A model generated the notes under the pieces. It did no database searches. It had not been told where the DNA came from and was given only the letters and a program-made list of their open reading frames with translations. A DNA stretch of 52,914 nucleotides from Streptomyces cavernicola (GTDB lineage Bacteria; Actinomycetota; Actinomycetes; Streptomycetales; Streptomycetaceae), in NCBI RefSeq assembly GCF_029968035.1, contig NZ_JASCIQ010000053.1, positions 1 through 52,914 of the forward strand, given 5' to 3'. The position numbers and the translations under genes were made by a program. Positions 1-8,691 of the stretch are shown here, piece after piece (position 1 is the stretch's first letter; each line of letters begins with the position of its first letter).

Positions 1-11
1 ATTTGTTGGGG

Positions 12-43
12 AAGCCCCGCACCTGATGGTGCGGGGCTTTCCT
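12..43 (+). terminator. Rho-independent terminator
   Basis: A perfect 12-bp stem (AAGCCCCGCACC at 12-23 paired with 28-39) with a TGAT loop runs into a pyrimidine-rich tail. It probably ends a plus-strand gene lying left of the window. Confidence 0.8.
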
Positions 44-76
44 GTTTTCCGGGGTCTCAGGACTTACAGTCAAAGC

Positions 77-721
77 ATGCGCTATGACCTGGTGATCTTC
101 GACAACGACGGCGTCCTCGTGGACAGCGAGCCCATCTCCAACGCCATTCTGGCCAGCTATCTCACCGAGTTGGGGCACCCCACGACGTACCAGGAGTCAC
201 TGCGGGACTACATGGGTGCCGCCATGCACCGGGTGCACGATCTCGTGGCCGAGAGAGGCGGAAAGCCGCTGCCGGAAGACTTCGAAGAGGCCTTCAACCG
301 GCGCGTGTTCACCGCGTTCCAGGAGGAGTTGGAGCCCGTGCCGGGCGTCTCCGGCGTACTGGAGAAGCTCACGGCCGAAGGTGTTCCGTACTGTGTGGCG
401 TCCTCCGGGAGTCACCAGAAGATTCGCGTCGGGCACCTCAAGACCGGGCTCGACGAGTGGTTCGAAGAAGAGTGGATCTTCAGCTCCGAGGACGTCGGGA
501 AGGGAAAGCCGGCCCCGGACCTGTTTCTGCACGCGGCACAGCAGATGGACGTCCCGGCACACAAATGCGTTGTGGTCGAGGACAGTCCGCTCGGGCTTCA
601 GGCGGCGCGGGCGGCCGGAATGGACGTGCTCGCGTTCACGTCGATGATGCCGCGCGACCGGCTCGAAGGGGCCACCGGCTACTTCTCCGACATGACCCAA
701 CTCCCGGAACTGCTCGGCTGA
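77..721 (+). CDS. HAD-superfamily hydrolase (beta-phosphoglucomutase-like)
   Basis: This 214-residue protein belongs to the haloacid dehalogenase superfamily, subfamily IA, whose members dephosphorylate or isomerise small phosphorylated metabolites in the cytoplasm. All four motifs are visible: FDNDGVLVDSE near residue 8 (Asp9 nucleophile, Asp11 acid/base), the Ser of VASSGS, the Lys of GKPAPDLF, and the VVEDSPLG acidic motif that binds magnesium. The length is normal for the family. I start at ATG 77, where homology begins (MRYDLVIFD). An upstream GTG at 26 in the same frame lies inside the preceding terminator and is unlikely. No clear Shine-Dalgarno sequence is visible. The substrate cannot be told from sequence. 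Confidence 0.85.
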   Translation: MRYDLVIFDNDGVLVDSEPISNAILASYLTELGHPTTYQESLRDYMGAAMHRVHDLVAERGGKPLPEDFEEAFNRRVFTAFQEELEPVPGVSGVLEKLTAEGVPYCVASSGSHQKIRVGHLKTGLDEWFEEEWIFSSEDVGKGKPAPDLFLHAAQQMDVPAHKCVVVEDSPLGLQAARAAGMDVLAFTSMMPRDRLEGATGYFSDMTQLPELLG

Positions 722-764
722 TTCATCTACCGGTGGGTAGCGGGGCGTCGTACGCTGTGCCGCC

Positions 765-1988
765 ATGACGGACGCGCGAATGCGGTACGGCAGGGGCGCC
801 CTGGCGGTCAGTTTCTTCGTGCAGGGCGTGGCATTCGCGCTCCTGGTCACACGCATCCCGGCCATCCAGGACCGGTACGGGATATCCGACGGGCTGCTGC
901 CCGTCTTCCTCGCTGCCGTGCCGATCCTGGCGGGGGCGGGCAGCGTACTCACCGAGCACCTCGTGAAAAGGGTCAGGCCCAGCGTCGTACTGCGGTGTTC
1001 GCAACCCCTCGTGCTGCTCGCCCTGCTCGGGGTCGGCGCAGGCAGCCGGATCTCGGAAGTCGCCCTCGCGCTCGGCCTGTTCGGGCTCGCCGTGGGCGCG
1101 CTCGACGCCTCCATGAACATGCTGGGCGTCAGCCTGCAGTCCGCGTACGGACGCAGCATCATGCTCGGGTTCCACGCCGCGTACAGCCTCGGCGGGATCG
1201 TCGGGGCCTCGCTCGCCTGGGTCGGGGCGCACTGGGAACTGACGCTGTTCCTGTCGTATCTGCCGGCCGTGGCCGTGGTGCTGCCCGCGGCGCTGATCGC
1301 CAGTCGGTGGTACGTGGACGGGGGAGAGTCGCCCAACAGCGTTGCTGTGGCGGGGAGTTCGGGGAAGCAGCCGGTCGTTTTCAAGGCGCTGTTGCCGCTG
1401 TGTCTGGTGATGACGTGTGCGTACATCGGGGACTCGACCGTCTCCAACTGGAGCGCCAAGTATCTGCAGGACGTCCTGGGGAGTTCGGAGCAGCTCGCGA
1501 CCGTTCCGTACAACATCTACATGGTGACGACGCTGGTCGGGCGGGCCGTCGGGGACCGTGGGGTGCGGCGGTTCGGGGCGGTGGCCGTGGTGCGGGCCGG
1601 GACCGTGCTCGCGGCGCTCGGCTTCGCCGTCGTGGCTGTGGCCCCGGGGGCCTGGGTGGGGATGCTCGGGTTCACGTTCCTCGGGCTCGGGCTCTGCGTG
1701 GTGGTGCCGCAGACCTTCGCGGCCGCCGGCCGGCTGTTCCCGGGGGCCTCGGACACGGCCGTGGCGCGGTTGAACATCTTCAACTACGTGGGGTTTCTGA
1801 TCGGTTCGCCGCTCGTCGGGGCGGTGGGGGACGCCTGGGACTACCGGGGCGCGATGCTCGTACCGATGGCCTTGGTGCTGGTGACGTTGGTGTACGCCCG
1901 GTCGTTCGCGTCCGAGGGCGACCGATACGGTGACGTGCATGAGCGGCCGCGCACAGCTGATGTGGGACGAGGCAGTAACGCGCTATGA
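765..1988 (+). CDS. MFS transporter (FucP/YbjJ-like)
   Basis: The 407-residue product is a major facilitator superfamily membrane protein with about 12 hydrophobic segments, beginning with one at residues 10-30. The repeated short charged loops and the SMNMLGVSLQ and FHAAYSLGG stretches resemble the FucP/YbjJ branch of sugar or drug permeases. The substrate is unknown. There is no Shine-Dalgarno sequence before ATG 765, but a TACGCT -10-like hexamer at 751-756 sits about 9 bp upstream, so the mRNA may be leaderless. The 3' end overlaps the following acuC-like gene by 50 bp in another frame, which suggests coupled expression. Confidence 0.88.
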   Translation: MTDARMRYGRGALAVSFFVQGVAFALLVTRIPAIQDRYGISDGLLPVFLAAVPILAGAGSVLTEHLVKRVRPSVVLRCSQPLVLLALLGVGAGSRISEVALALGLFGLAVGALDASMNMLGVSLQSAYGRSIMLGFHAAYSLGGIVGASLAWVGAHWELTLFLSYLPAVAVVLPAALIASRWYVDGGESPNSVAVAGSSGKQPVVFKALLPLCLVMTCAYIGDSTVSNWSAKYLQDVLGSSEQLATVPYNIYMVTTLVGRAVGDRGVRRFGAVAVVRAGTVLAALGFAVVAVAPGAWVGMLGFTFLGLGLCVVVPQTFAAAGRLFPGASDTAVARLNIFNYVGFLIGSPLVGAVGDAWDYRGAMLVPMALVLVTLVYARSFASEGDRYGDVHERPRTADVGRGSNAL

Positions 1989-3102
1989 CTTCGGCGCCGG
2001 GCATCCGATGGACCCGGTGCGTCTGGCGCTGACCAGAGGGCTGGTCTCGGCGTACGGGCTCGACCGGGACCTGGAGGTCGTGGCGGCCAAGCCGGCCGGG
2101 GAGTCGACGCTGCGGCTGGTGCACCGGGAGGACTATGTGGACGCGGTGAAGGCCGCCTCCGCGGACCCCGGTGCGGCGACCGGTTCGTACGGGCTCGGGA
2201 CCGTGGACGATCCGGCGTTCGCGGGGATGCACGACGTGTCGGCGCTGATCGCCGGGCAGTCGGTGGGGGCGGCCGAGGCGGTGTGGCGCGGGGAGGCCGT
2301 GCACGCGGTGAACTTCGCAGGTGGCCTGCACCACGCGATGCCCGGCGGAGCGTCCGGTTTCTGCATCTACAACGACGCGGCGCTCGCCATCGCGCGGCTC
2401 CTCGAACTCGGGGCGGAGCGCGTCGCGTACGTCGATGTGGACGTGCACCACGGGGACGGGGTGCAGGCGGCGTTCTGGGAGGACCCCAGGGTGCTGACGA
2501 TCTCGCTGCACGAGCACCCGCGGACGCTGTTCCCGCAGACCGGCTGGCCCGAGGAGACGGGCGCCGCCGAGGGCAGTGCGGTGAACGTGGCGCTGCCGGC
2601 GGGCACGGGCGACGCCGGGTGGCTGCGGGCGTTCCACGCGGTCGTGCCCGAGCTGCTCGCCGAGTTCCGGCCGCAGGTCCTGGTCACGCAGCACGGCGCC
2701 GACACGCACTTCGAGGACCCGCTCGCGCACCTGGCCGTCTCGCTCGACGCGCAGCGGGCCGTGCAGCTCGCCTGCCACGACCTCGCGCACGAGCACGCGG
2801 ACGGCCGCTGGGTGGCGCTCGGCGGTGGCGGCTACGCCGTGGTGGACGTCGTACCCCGCTCCTGGACGCATCTCGTGGCGATCGCCGCCGGGCGGGAGCT
2901 GGCGCCCGAGACGGAGATCCCCGAGGAGTGGCGGCAGGAAGTGTTCGCGCGTACGCGGGAGTCCGCGCCCCGGCGCATGACCGATGGGCGCACGCCGACC
3001 TGGGCCGACTGGGAGGCGGGGTACGACCCGGCCGACCGGCTCGACCAGGCGATCCTCGCCACCCGGCGGTCGGTGTTCCCGCTGCGGGGTCTTCTGCCGT
3101 AG
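1939..3102 (+). CDS. acuC: Acetoin utilization protein AcuC / class I histone-deacetylase family
   Basis: This 387-residue zinc-dependent deacetylase-family protein resembles AcuC, which in Bacillus deacetylates acetyl-CoA synthetase. The core is visible from about residue 125: GGLHHAMPGGASGFCIYND (catalytic His pair), then VDVDVHHGDGVQ (zinc-binding Asp/His) and, near residue 300, ALGGGGY with its conserved glycines. The length is typical. I chose ATG 1939 (MSGRAQLMW); GTG 1930 is an in-frame alternative. It overlaps the MFS gene by 50 bp, so it is probably co-transcribed and translationally coupled. The substrate in this organism is inferred only from family. Confidence 0.88.
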   Translation: MSGRAQLMWDEAVTRYDFGAGHPMDPVRLALTRGLVSAYGLDRDLEVVAAKPAGESTLRLVHREDYVDAVKAASADPGAATGSYGLGTVDDPAFAGMHDVSALIAGQSVGAAEAVWRGEAVHAVNFAGGLHHAMPGGASGFCIYNDAALAIARLLELGAERVAYVDVDVHHGDGVQAAFWEDPRVLTISLHEHPRTLFPQTGWPEETGAAEGSAVNVALPAGTGDAGWLRAFHAVVPELLAEFRPQVLVTQHGADTHFEDPLAHLAVSLDAQRAVQLACHDLAHEHADGRWVALGGGGYAVVDVVPRSWTHLVAIAAGRELAPETEIPEEWRQEVFARTRESAPRRMTDGRTPTWADWEAGYDPADRLDQAILATRRSVFPLRGLLP

Positions 3103-3262
3103 CCCCGTACCGTACGGTCGAAAACTCCGTCCCGTACGGTCGAACTCGCTTGCCAGGGGCGGGAGTCGGGAGCCCCGGCGAAGTGGCGGAAGTTAGCCCG
3201 ACGGTGGGGATTGTGCCGGGTTCCGCGGCCGCGGTGAGGGCGAATGCGCCAGCATCGCAGGC

Positions 3263-4078
3263 GTGTTGAGCACCGGCGCCCTGCGGGCGCACCTGCTGGC
3301 CGCCCGGCTCGCCGGGCCCGTGGCCACCTCGCGCGAGGAGAGCCTGCGCAGCTACCGCCTCTTCGCGGCCAGGGACCCCCGGGTGCTCCTCGGGCTCGAT
3401 CCCCAATGGGCCTGGGACGACCGGGACTTGATCGCGCTCATGGCCGACAAGTGCGGAGTGTCGGCCGACCCTCGGCACACCAGCGGACCGGATGTGATCG
3501 ATCCGGAACGGACGCTGGCCGGTCTGGACGCGTTCGCGGGCCGTCTGCGGCGGGCGGCCGAGCGGCGCGCGCCCGTGCTGTTCGGCACCGGTCACCCGCA
3601 TCGACTGCTCGGTTTCTACGCCGAGTTGGCGGACGCGCTCTCGGCGGCCGGATGCAGGGTGCTCACCCCCGCGCAGGGCGTACGTGTCGACATAACGACC
3701 CGGTTCGGTCTACGCACGTATGCCCTGGACCATGTGCGAGGAGTTGCGTTGGTGCGCGATCCGGCCGGAGTGGGCGCGGGGCGCGCGGCGGGGGCGCACA
3801 GCCACTCGCCGCTCCCGGTGCGTACGGCGCTCGCGGCGGCGGTCGAGGCGGGCGGGCCGCTGCCCGAGCTGGTCGTCGGCGATCACGGCTGGGTCTGCGG
3901 TGCAGGTCAGCTCGGTGTGGAGGTGATCGGGCTCGCGGACACGGACGATCCGGCGCTGTTCGTGGGGGAGGCGGAGGGGCTGGTGTCCGTCGCCGTACCG
4001 CTCGACGATGCGGTGCGTTCCGACTACTACCGGCCGTTGACGCGCTATGTGCTGGGTCGGGCGGGTCTGTCACGGTAG
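3263..4078 (+). CDS. Phosphatase-like protein conserved in Streptomyces
   Basis: This 271-residue soluble protein is of a type annotated simply as phosphatase in Streptomyces genomes. Conserved-looking blocks are FGTGHPHRLLGFYAEL near residue 114, GDHGWVCGAGQLG near residue 208, and a C-terminal PLTRYVLGRAG. I recognise no well-characterised catalytic motif beyond the His- and Asp-rich GTGHPH and GDHGW patterns. The start is GTG 3263 or the adjacent TTG 3266. It lies 160 bp after acuC and 157 bp before the small HTH gene, on the same strand as both. The activity is inferred and weakly supported. Confidence 0.7.
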   Translation: MLSTGALRAHLLAARLAGPVATSREESLRSYRLFAARDPRVLLGLDPQWAWDDRDLIALMADKCGVSADPRHTSGPDVIDPERTLAGLDAFAGRLRRAAERRAPVLFGTGHPHRLLGFYAELADALSAAGCRVLTPAQGVRVDITTRFGLRTYALDHVRGVALVRDPAGVGAGRAAGAHSHSPLPVRTALAAAVEAGGPLPELVVGDHGWVCGAGQLGVEVIGLADTDDPALFVGEAEGLVSVAVPLDDAVRSDYYRPLTRYVLGRAGLSR

Positions 4079-4152
4079 GGGATCGAGGGGCCTGTCTGTC
4101 ACGGTAGGCGGCCTGTCGCAGCACCTCTTCCCCACTCGTACCACCCGCCTCT

Positions 4153-4161
4153 ACTCTGGGT
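4153..4161 (+). promoter_or_regulatory. Candidate BldD-box core upstream of the HTH gene
   Basis: ACTCTGGGT matches the core ACnC(A/T)GnGT of the BldD operator exactly; the outer positions of the longer consensus match only partly. It lies about 75 bp before ATG 4236. BldD is the Streptomyces developmental repressor, and a homologous gene in S. coelicolor is a recognised BldD target, so the site fits the gene behind it. Binding is inferred. Confidence 0.5.
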
Positions 4162-4235
4162 GTGAGCGCGCAGCGACGAGGAGTTACCGGAAGGGGAAGC
4201 CGGTGCCCGTCATGTGCGGAAGGTTCAGGTGTGTC

Positions 4236-4445
4236 ATGGCTGCTGAGCAGAGGCCTCTGAGCGAGGTGCAGTTTCTTACCGTGGCGGAAGTCGCCTCGGC
4301 GATGCGAGTGTCGAAGATGACCGTGTACCGCCTGGTGCACAGCGGTCATCTGCCGGCGATCCGGGTGGGGAGGTCCTTCCGGGTGCCTGAGAACTCGGTG
4401 CACGAATACCTTCGCGACTCTTACGTGGGGGTGGAGACGGCCTGA
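4236..4445 (+). CDS. bdtA: Small MerR/excisionase-type HTH regulator (BdtA-like)
   Basis: The 69-residue protein is almost entirely one winged-helix domain of the excisionase/MerR type. QFLTVAEVASAMRVSKMTVY is the HTH, followed by the wing residues in the HLPAIRVGRSFRVPE region. It resembles BdtA (BldD target A), a putative transcription factor encoded close to bldN in S. coelicolor, and the downstream order here is the same. I start at ATG 4236 with AGGT five bases upstream; ATG 4212, preceded by GGAAGGGGAAG, would add eight residues. A BldD-box core lies upstream. The gene symbol rests on synteny and size, not on a database match. Confidence 0.7.
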   Translation: MAAEQRPLSEVQFLTVAEVASAMRVSKMTVYRLVHSGHLPAIRVGRSFRVPENSVHEYLRDSYVGVETA

Positions 4446-4576
4446 GCGGCCACCTCGATTACGGGCTCGGCGCTCGGGCGGGTAGGCTGTGCCGACGTAG
4501 GTCGTGTGGGCCCCGATTGCCCCGCACCGAGATTCCCGCGAAGCGGGGATGTTCCGAGAAGTGAGCGAGGGTAGTC

Positions 4577-4675
4577 GTGGGCTCTGTTATCAAGAAGCGG
4601 CGTAAGCGGATGGCGAAGAAGAAGCACCGCAAGCTGCTGAAGCGCACGCGCGTTCAGCGTCGCAACAAGAAGTAA
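4577..4675 (+). CDS. AURKAIP1/COX24-domain peptide (bS22-like ribosomal protein)
   Basis: A 32-residue, extremely basic peptide (MGSVIKKRRKRMAKKKHRK at the start, ending RRNKK) encoded from GTG 4577 to TAA 4675. GAGGG lies five bases before the start. This is the small AURKAIP1/COX24-type protein found in all actinobacteria; the mycobacterial equivalent, bS22, sits in the 30S subunit near the decoding centre. It lies between the HTH gene and the epimerase, the usual Streptomyces position, and is followed by a strong terminator. It is too short for routine gene finders and is easily missed. Confidence 0.9.
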   Translation: MGSVIKKRRKRMAKKKHRKLLKRTRVQRRNKK

Positions 4676-4696
4676 GCGCAGTAGTACGCAGCGCCT

Positions 4697-4735
4697 GGCG
4701 AGGCCCTCCACCGGAGACCGGTGGGGGGCCTCGCC
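4697..4735 (+). terminator. Strong stem-loop terminator
   Basis: An 18-bp stem (4697-4714 with 4718-4735, one G-T pair) and a 3-nt loop directly follow the bS22-like gene. Confidence 0.8.
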
Positions 4736-4904
4736 ACATTCCGGAGCGGTGCGTCCGCCCGTGACGTACGTGTCCTCACTTCGTGCAGCGGCAGGTCATC
4801 ACAGCGCAACATCCAGGCGCTAACGTGGCGCGTACGCGGATCGGGCAGGGCAGGCGCGGGCGCGGCGGGTCGTGGCGGTTCGGGGAAGAAGGAAGGCGCT
4901 GATC

Positions 4905-5987
4905 TTGGGCAAGGTCGTGCTCGTCACCGGGGTGGCCCGGCAACTCGGAGGCCGTTTCGTACGCCGGGTGCAGCGCGAGCCCGACGTGGACCGGGTGATC
5001 GCCGTGGACGCCGTGGCGCCGGAGCACCAGCTGGGCGACGCCGAGTTCGTGCGGGCCGACATCCGGCAGCCGACGATCGCGCGCGTCCTCGCGGAGCACT
5101 CCGTCGACACCGTGGTGCACATGGACGTCACCGGCACCCCGCTGGGCGGCGGCAGCCGTGGCTCGGTCAAGGAGACCAACGTCATCGGCACGATGCAGCT
5201 TCTCGGCGCCTGCCAGAAGTCGCCGTCGGTGCAGCGGCTCGTGGTCAAGTCCAGTACGAATGTGTACGGTTCGGCGCCCAGGGACCCGGCCGTGTTCACC
5301 GAGACGACGCCGCCGAAGTCGCTGCCGAGCGGCGGTTTCGCGAAGGACGCGGTGGAGGTCGAGGGGTACGTACGGGGCTTCGCGCGGCGCCGTCCGGACG
5401 TCGCCGTGTGCGTGCTGCGGTTCGCCAACATCCTCGGCCCGACGGCCGATTCACCGCTCGCGGACTACTTCTCGCTGCCGATCCTGCCGACCGTGCTCGG
5501 GTACGACCCGCGGCTGCAGTTCGTGCACGAGGACGACGTGATGGACGTGCTCAGGATCGCCGCGCGCGAGCCGGGGCGTGGCACGCTCAACAGCGGGACC
5601 TTCAACATCGCGGGGGACGGCGTGCTGCTGCTCTCGCAGTGCTCGCGGCGGCTCGGCCGGCCGACCGTGCCGGTGCTGCTTCCGGCCGTGAACTGGGCGG
5701 GCAGCGCGCTGCGCACCGTGGGCCTCACGGACTTCTCGCCCGAGCAGGTGCGGCTGCTCACCCACGGCCGGGTGGTGTCCACCCGGCAGATGCGCGAGAC
5801 ACTGGGATTCCGGCCGCACTTCACGACGGCGGAGACCTTCGCGGACTTCGCCCGCAGCCGGGATCCCGGACTGCTGCCTCCAGAGGCCCTGGCGAAGGCG
5901 GTCGACCGCCTCGCCGCGCTGCCCTTCGCGGGCGGCGCGACCACCGGCGACGAAGCCGCACAGCACCCGACGCAGAGCGCCAACTGA
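4905..5987 (+). CDS. NAD-dependent epimerase/dehydratase-fold (extended SDR) protein
   Basis: This 360-residue Rossmann-fold protein starts with VVLVTGVARQLGG, the extended-SDR nucleotide-binding glycine motif, and carries the SSTNVYG strand typical of sugar-nucleotide epimerases. At the place where the catalytic YxxxK should be (GGFAKDAVEVEGY, near residue 148) Tyr and Lys are replaced by Phe and Ala, so it may be a binding or regulatory SDR and not a normal oxidoreductase. I chose TTG 4905 because GGAAGG lies eight bases upstream; GTG 4872 is an in-frame alternative. The stop is 14 bp before the acyltransferase ATG, so the two genes form an operon. Confidence 0.85.
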   Translation: MGKVVLVTGVARQLGGRFVRRVQREPDVDRVIAVDAVAPEHQLGDAEFVRADIRQPTIARVLAEHSVDTVVHMDVTGTPLGGGSRGSVKETNVIGTMQLLGACQKSPSVQRLVVKSSTNVYGSAPRDPAVFTETTPPKSLPSGGFAKDAVEVEGYVRGFARRRPDVAVCVLRFANILGPTADSPLADYFSLPILPTVLGYDPRLQFVHEDDVMDVLRIAAREPGRGTLNSGTFNIAGDGVLLLSQCSRRLGRPTVPVLLPAVNWAGSALRTVGLTDFSPEQVRLLTHGRVVSTRQMRETLGFRPHFTTAETFADFARSRDPGLLPPEALAKAVDRLAALPFAGGATTGDEAAQHPTQSAN

Positions 5988-6001
5988 GGAGCGCAGCAAC
6001 G

Positions 6002-7054
6002 ATGGCGGACGCCAAGGTCATTCCGTTCGACGAGGGTGCGGGGGACCGCCCGCGCGCTGAGCGCAGGCCCCGGCAGCGGACCGCGGGCCGCCGGAGGTCC
6101 GAGCCGTCGGCCGTGCGCGAGGTGCGCGCCCTGCCGGGCCAGGACGAGGGAGGCACGGACGTGCGGGCCGCTGCGGAGGACCCCGAGAGCCGGGCGGGGC
6201 AGCCGCCGACCGGCTCCTCCTTGGAGCGCCGGATCGCGGGCGGCCTCTCCTTCCTGCGCCGCCGCCTCACCGGCGAGTACGAGGTGGACGAGTTCGGCTA
6301 CGACCAGGAGCTGACCGACCAGGTCCTGATGTCGATGCTGCGGCCCGTGTACGAGAAGTACTTCCGGGTCGAGGTGAAGGGCATCGAGAACATCCCGGCG
6401 GACGGCGGCGCTCTGATCGTCGCCAACCACTCCGGGACGCTGCCGCTCGACGGGCTGATGCTGCAGGTCGCCGTGCACGACCGGCATCCGCAGCAGCGGC
6501 ATCTGCGGCTGCTCGCCGCCGACCTGGTCTTCATGTTGCCGGTGGTGAACGAGCTGGCCCGCAAGGCCGGGCACACCCTGGCCTGCGCCGAGGACGCCCA
6601 ACGGCTCCTGGAGAGCGGGGAGTTGGTGGGGGTGATGCCCGAGGGGTTCAAGGGCATCGGCAAGCCGTTCAGCGAGCGGTACAAGCTGCAGCGGTTCGGC
6701 CGCGGCGGCTTTGTGTCGACCGCGCTGCGGGCCGGCACCCCGATCGTGCCGTGCTCGATCGTCGGGGCCGAGGAGATCTACCCGATGATCGGCAACGCGA
6801 AGACGCTGGCGCGGGTGCTCGGCTTCCCGTACTTCCCGATCACGCCGACGTTCCCGTGGCTCGGTCCGCTGGGCGTGGTGCCGCTGCCGACGAAGTGGAC
6901 GATCCAGTTCGGCGAGCCGATCGCGACGGACGGCTATCCGCCGGAGGCGGCGGAGGACCCGATGCTGATGTTCAACCTGACCGACCAGGTGCGGGAGCAG
7001 ATCCAGCACACGCTGTACAAGCTGCTTGTGCAGCGCCGTTCGGTGTTCTTCTGA
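6002..7054 (+). CDS. PlsC-type 1-acyl-glycerol-phosphate acyltransferase family protein
   Basis: The 350-residue protein has a disordered, Arg-rich N-terminal region (about residues 10-75) followed by a PlsC acyltransferase domain. The catalytic His/Asp pair is in VANHSGTLPLDG (about residue 142), and the substrate-binding block is MPEGFKGIGKPFSERYKL (about residue 213). It probably acylates a phospholipid or glycolipid precursor at the membrane. AGGAG lies ten bases before ATG 6002. It pairs with the preceding SDR gene in an operon, an association conserved beside bldN in Streptomyces. The exact acceptor is unknown. Confidence 0.87.
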   Translation: MADAKVIPFDEGAGDRPRAERRPRQRTAGRRRSEPSAVREVRALPGQDEGGTDVRAAAEDPESRAGQPPTGSSLERRIAGGLSFLRRRLTGEYEVDEFGYDQELTDQVLMSMLRPVYEKYFRVEVKGIENIPADGGALIVANHSGTLPLDGLMLQVAVHDRHPQQRHLRLLAADLVFMLPVVNELARKAGHTLACAEDAQRLLESGELVGVMPEGFKGIGKPFSERYKLQRFGRGGFVSTALRAGTPIVPCSIVGAEEIYPMIGNAKTLARVLGFPYFPITPTFPWLGPLGVVPLPTKWTIQFGEPIATDGYPPEAAEDPMLMFNLTDQVREQIQHTLYKLLVQRRSVFF

Positions 7055-7089
7055 ACGTTCTTCTGAGAGCCGCCGATGCGTGAGCCGAT

Positions 7090-7136
7090 ACGTGAGTGGG
7101 GGCGCCCTCCTGACCGGAGGGCGCCCCCACTCACGT
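7090..7136. terminator. Bidirectional terminator between converging genes
   Basis: A perfect 21-bp stem (7090-7110 with 7116-7136, loop TGACC) lies between the plus-strand acyltransferase and the minus-strand rsbN. Confidence 0.9.
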
Positions 7137-7146
7137 ACGGACTGCG

Positions 7147-8367
7147 CTATTTCGTGGTGTCCTCGCCTTCGATGCCGAGGCCGGGCAGGAGGCCCGGGAG
7201 GACCGGCGGGAGCGTGATGTCCGGCTTGTCCGGGGTGGCCTTGCCGTCGGACGGGCCGGCGCTGTCGCCCTCGCCGAGGGGCGGGTCGAGCAGGTCGCCC
7301 GCGCCGCCGCCGATGAGGCCTTCCTCCTCGCTGCTGCTGGAGGACGGCTTCGGCTTGCTGTCGCTGCTGCCGCTGGGGCTGCTGCCGGTGCCGTCGTCGG
7401 GTGACTGCTCGGCGTCGTCCTTGCCGGTGGCGCCGGTGTCCGGGCTGCTGGAACCGCTGGTGCTGCCGCCGGTCTCCGGGCTACGGGGGAACAGCGACTT
7501 CAGCGGTTCGACCTCTTCGTCTATGGCGTCGAAGACGGAGCTGACTTCGTCACCGACGTCGGACAGCTGCAGCGGCAGGCGGTCGCGCAGGGCGCTCCAA
7601 CTGTCGCGGTGCGCCTGGGAGAAGCTGTTCAGGGCCTGGATCGGAGCGATCGACCCGTCGCGCTGGTACGCCGCGTGCAGCAGGCGGTGGCCTTCGCTGG
7701 CGTCGTTGCGCACGCCGCCGAGGGTGCGGCGGACCTCGCTGAGCGACTCGTGGTCGAGCTCGCCGACGCGGCCGCGTTCCATGAGGCGGCGGGCTTCCTG
7801 GAGGCGGGTGGAGGCCTGGTTGAGGTAGAGCTCGCCGCGGGCCGAGTCGTCGTCGGCCAGGTCGAGCTTGAGGTCCTCCATGCCGCGCTTCAGCCCGTAC
7901 AGGGAGTCGCCGGGCAGGGCGTCGGAGCTGGCGGCGGCGACGCCGCTGAACGCCCCGGCGGCCACGCCGACGGTGAGTCCGCCGGCCGCGATGCCCTTGG
8001 ACAGGCGGGAGCGGGGGCGCAACTTGCGCAGCGGTCCTGCCCGGTGGGAGCCCTTGCCCTCGCGTTGTTCGGGTACCGAGGGGCTCACTCCGTCGCCTCC
8101 GGCGGCGGTGCCCTCTTGCAGCATCGCCTCCATCGCGGCCATCAGCTGGGCCCGCTGGACCACCTTGACCTCGGGGTCCAACTCGGGCTTGGGCAGCTCG
8201 CCGAGACCGCCGGCCAAGGCCAACATGCGGCTCCGCGCTGCCTGTTCGGCAGCGGGGGAGTCCTCTGTACTCTCTGGCTGCTCGGCCGCCGCGGCCTGGT
8301 CGGACTGCTCCTCCAGGGCCTGGGCGAAGGCGTTCGCCCGCCGGTGTGCCGAAACATTCGCGATCAC
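7147..8367 (-). CDS. rsbN: Anti-sigma factor RsbN (DUF5667 domain)
   Basis: RsbN is the membrane anti-sigma factor that holds sigma-BldN inactive until aerial development. The 406-residue protein has a cytoplasmic N-terminal part, one transmembrane segment (KGIAAGGLTVGVAAGAFSGV, about residues 125-145), the DUF5667 signature DALPGDSLYGLKRGMEDLKL just outside it, a helical extracytoplasmic region, and a Ser/Gly/Asp-rich C-terminal tail. I start at GTG 8367, with GAGGAGG eight bases upstream; GTG 8376 overlaps that ribosome-binding site and is less likely. It lies 324 bp downstream of bldN on the same strand, and a candidate sigma-BldN promoter precedes it. Confidence 0.88.
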   Translation of the reverse strand: MIANVSAHRRANAFAQALEEQSDQAAAAEQPESTEDSPAAEQAARSRMLALAGGLGELPKPELDPEVKVVQRAQLMAAMEAMLQEGTAAGGDGVSPSVPEQREGKGSHRAGPLRKLRPRSRLSKGIAAGGLTVGVAAGAFSGVAAASSDALPGDSLYGLKRGMEDLKLDLADDDSARGELYLNQASTRLQEARRLMERGRVGELDHESLSEVRRTLGGVRNDASEGHRLLHAAYQRDGSIAPIQALNSFSQAHRDSWSALRDRLPLQLSDVGDEVSSVFDAIDEEVEPLKSLFPRSPETGGSTSGSSSPDTGATGKDDAEQSPDDGTGSSPSGSSDSKPKPSSSSSEEEGLIGGGAGDLLDPPLGEGDSAGPSDGKATPDKPDITLPPVLPGLLPGLGIEGEDTTK

Positions 8368-8498
8368 TGGCGGCACCTCCTCTCGTCATCACGTCCGACT
8401 CCCCAGGGGGTCCTGAAGGTTGCCCGGCCTTGAGTCCGTCCACTCGATCGAGTGAGTGGCGCGGGGCAGGGAGTGACCACAGGGAGCCTGCATCCCGC

Positions 8499-8527
8499 AC
8501 AACGACGGTCTCGGCACTTGGGTTACG
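8499..8527 (-). promoter_or_regulatory. Candidate sigma-BldN-dependent promoter of rsbN
   Basis: Read on the minus strand, CGTAAC (8527-8522) and CGTTGT (8504-8499) are 17 bp apart. They match the published sigma-BldN consensus CGTAAC / CGTTGA except for the last base. Initiation near 8490 would leave a leader of about 120 nt before rsbN. This fits the known autoregulatory loop in which BldN drives its own anti-sigma gene. The rest of the 324-bp bldN-rsbN gap (8368-8691) shows no gene; the inverted repeat CACTCGATCGAGTG lies at 8439-8452. Confidence 0.55.
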
Positions 8528-8691
8528 GACGAAAGATGATCCGACCGCTTTCGGCATCGCCCAGTCACGGGAGGTGAGTTGGGGGTCACGATGTGTTGTC
8601 GGAAGGGCCGGAGTGAGGGGTGTGGGGGACAGAGCGGCGTAAGCGGAAAGTGGGGGACAGAGTGGGGGACAGAAGGTGTGGGACGGTTCGG

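Noticed and set aside
4721..7054. A 777-residue ORF through the epimerase into the acyltransferase
   Set aside because: The first 427 codons are an out-of-frame reading of the SDR gene, Arg/Gly-rich with no domain. The acyltransferase has its own ATG and ribosome-binding site at 6002.
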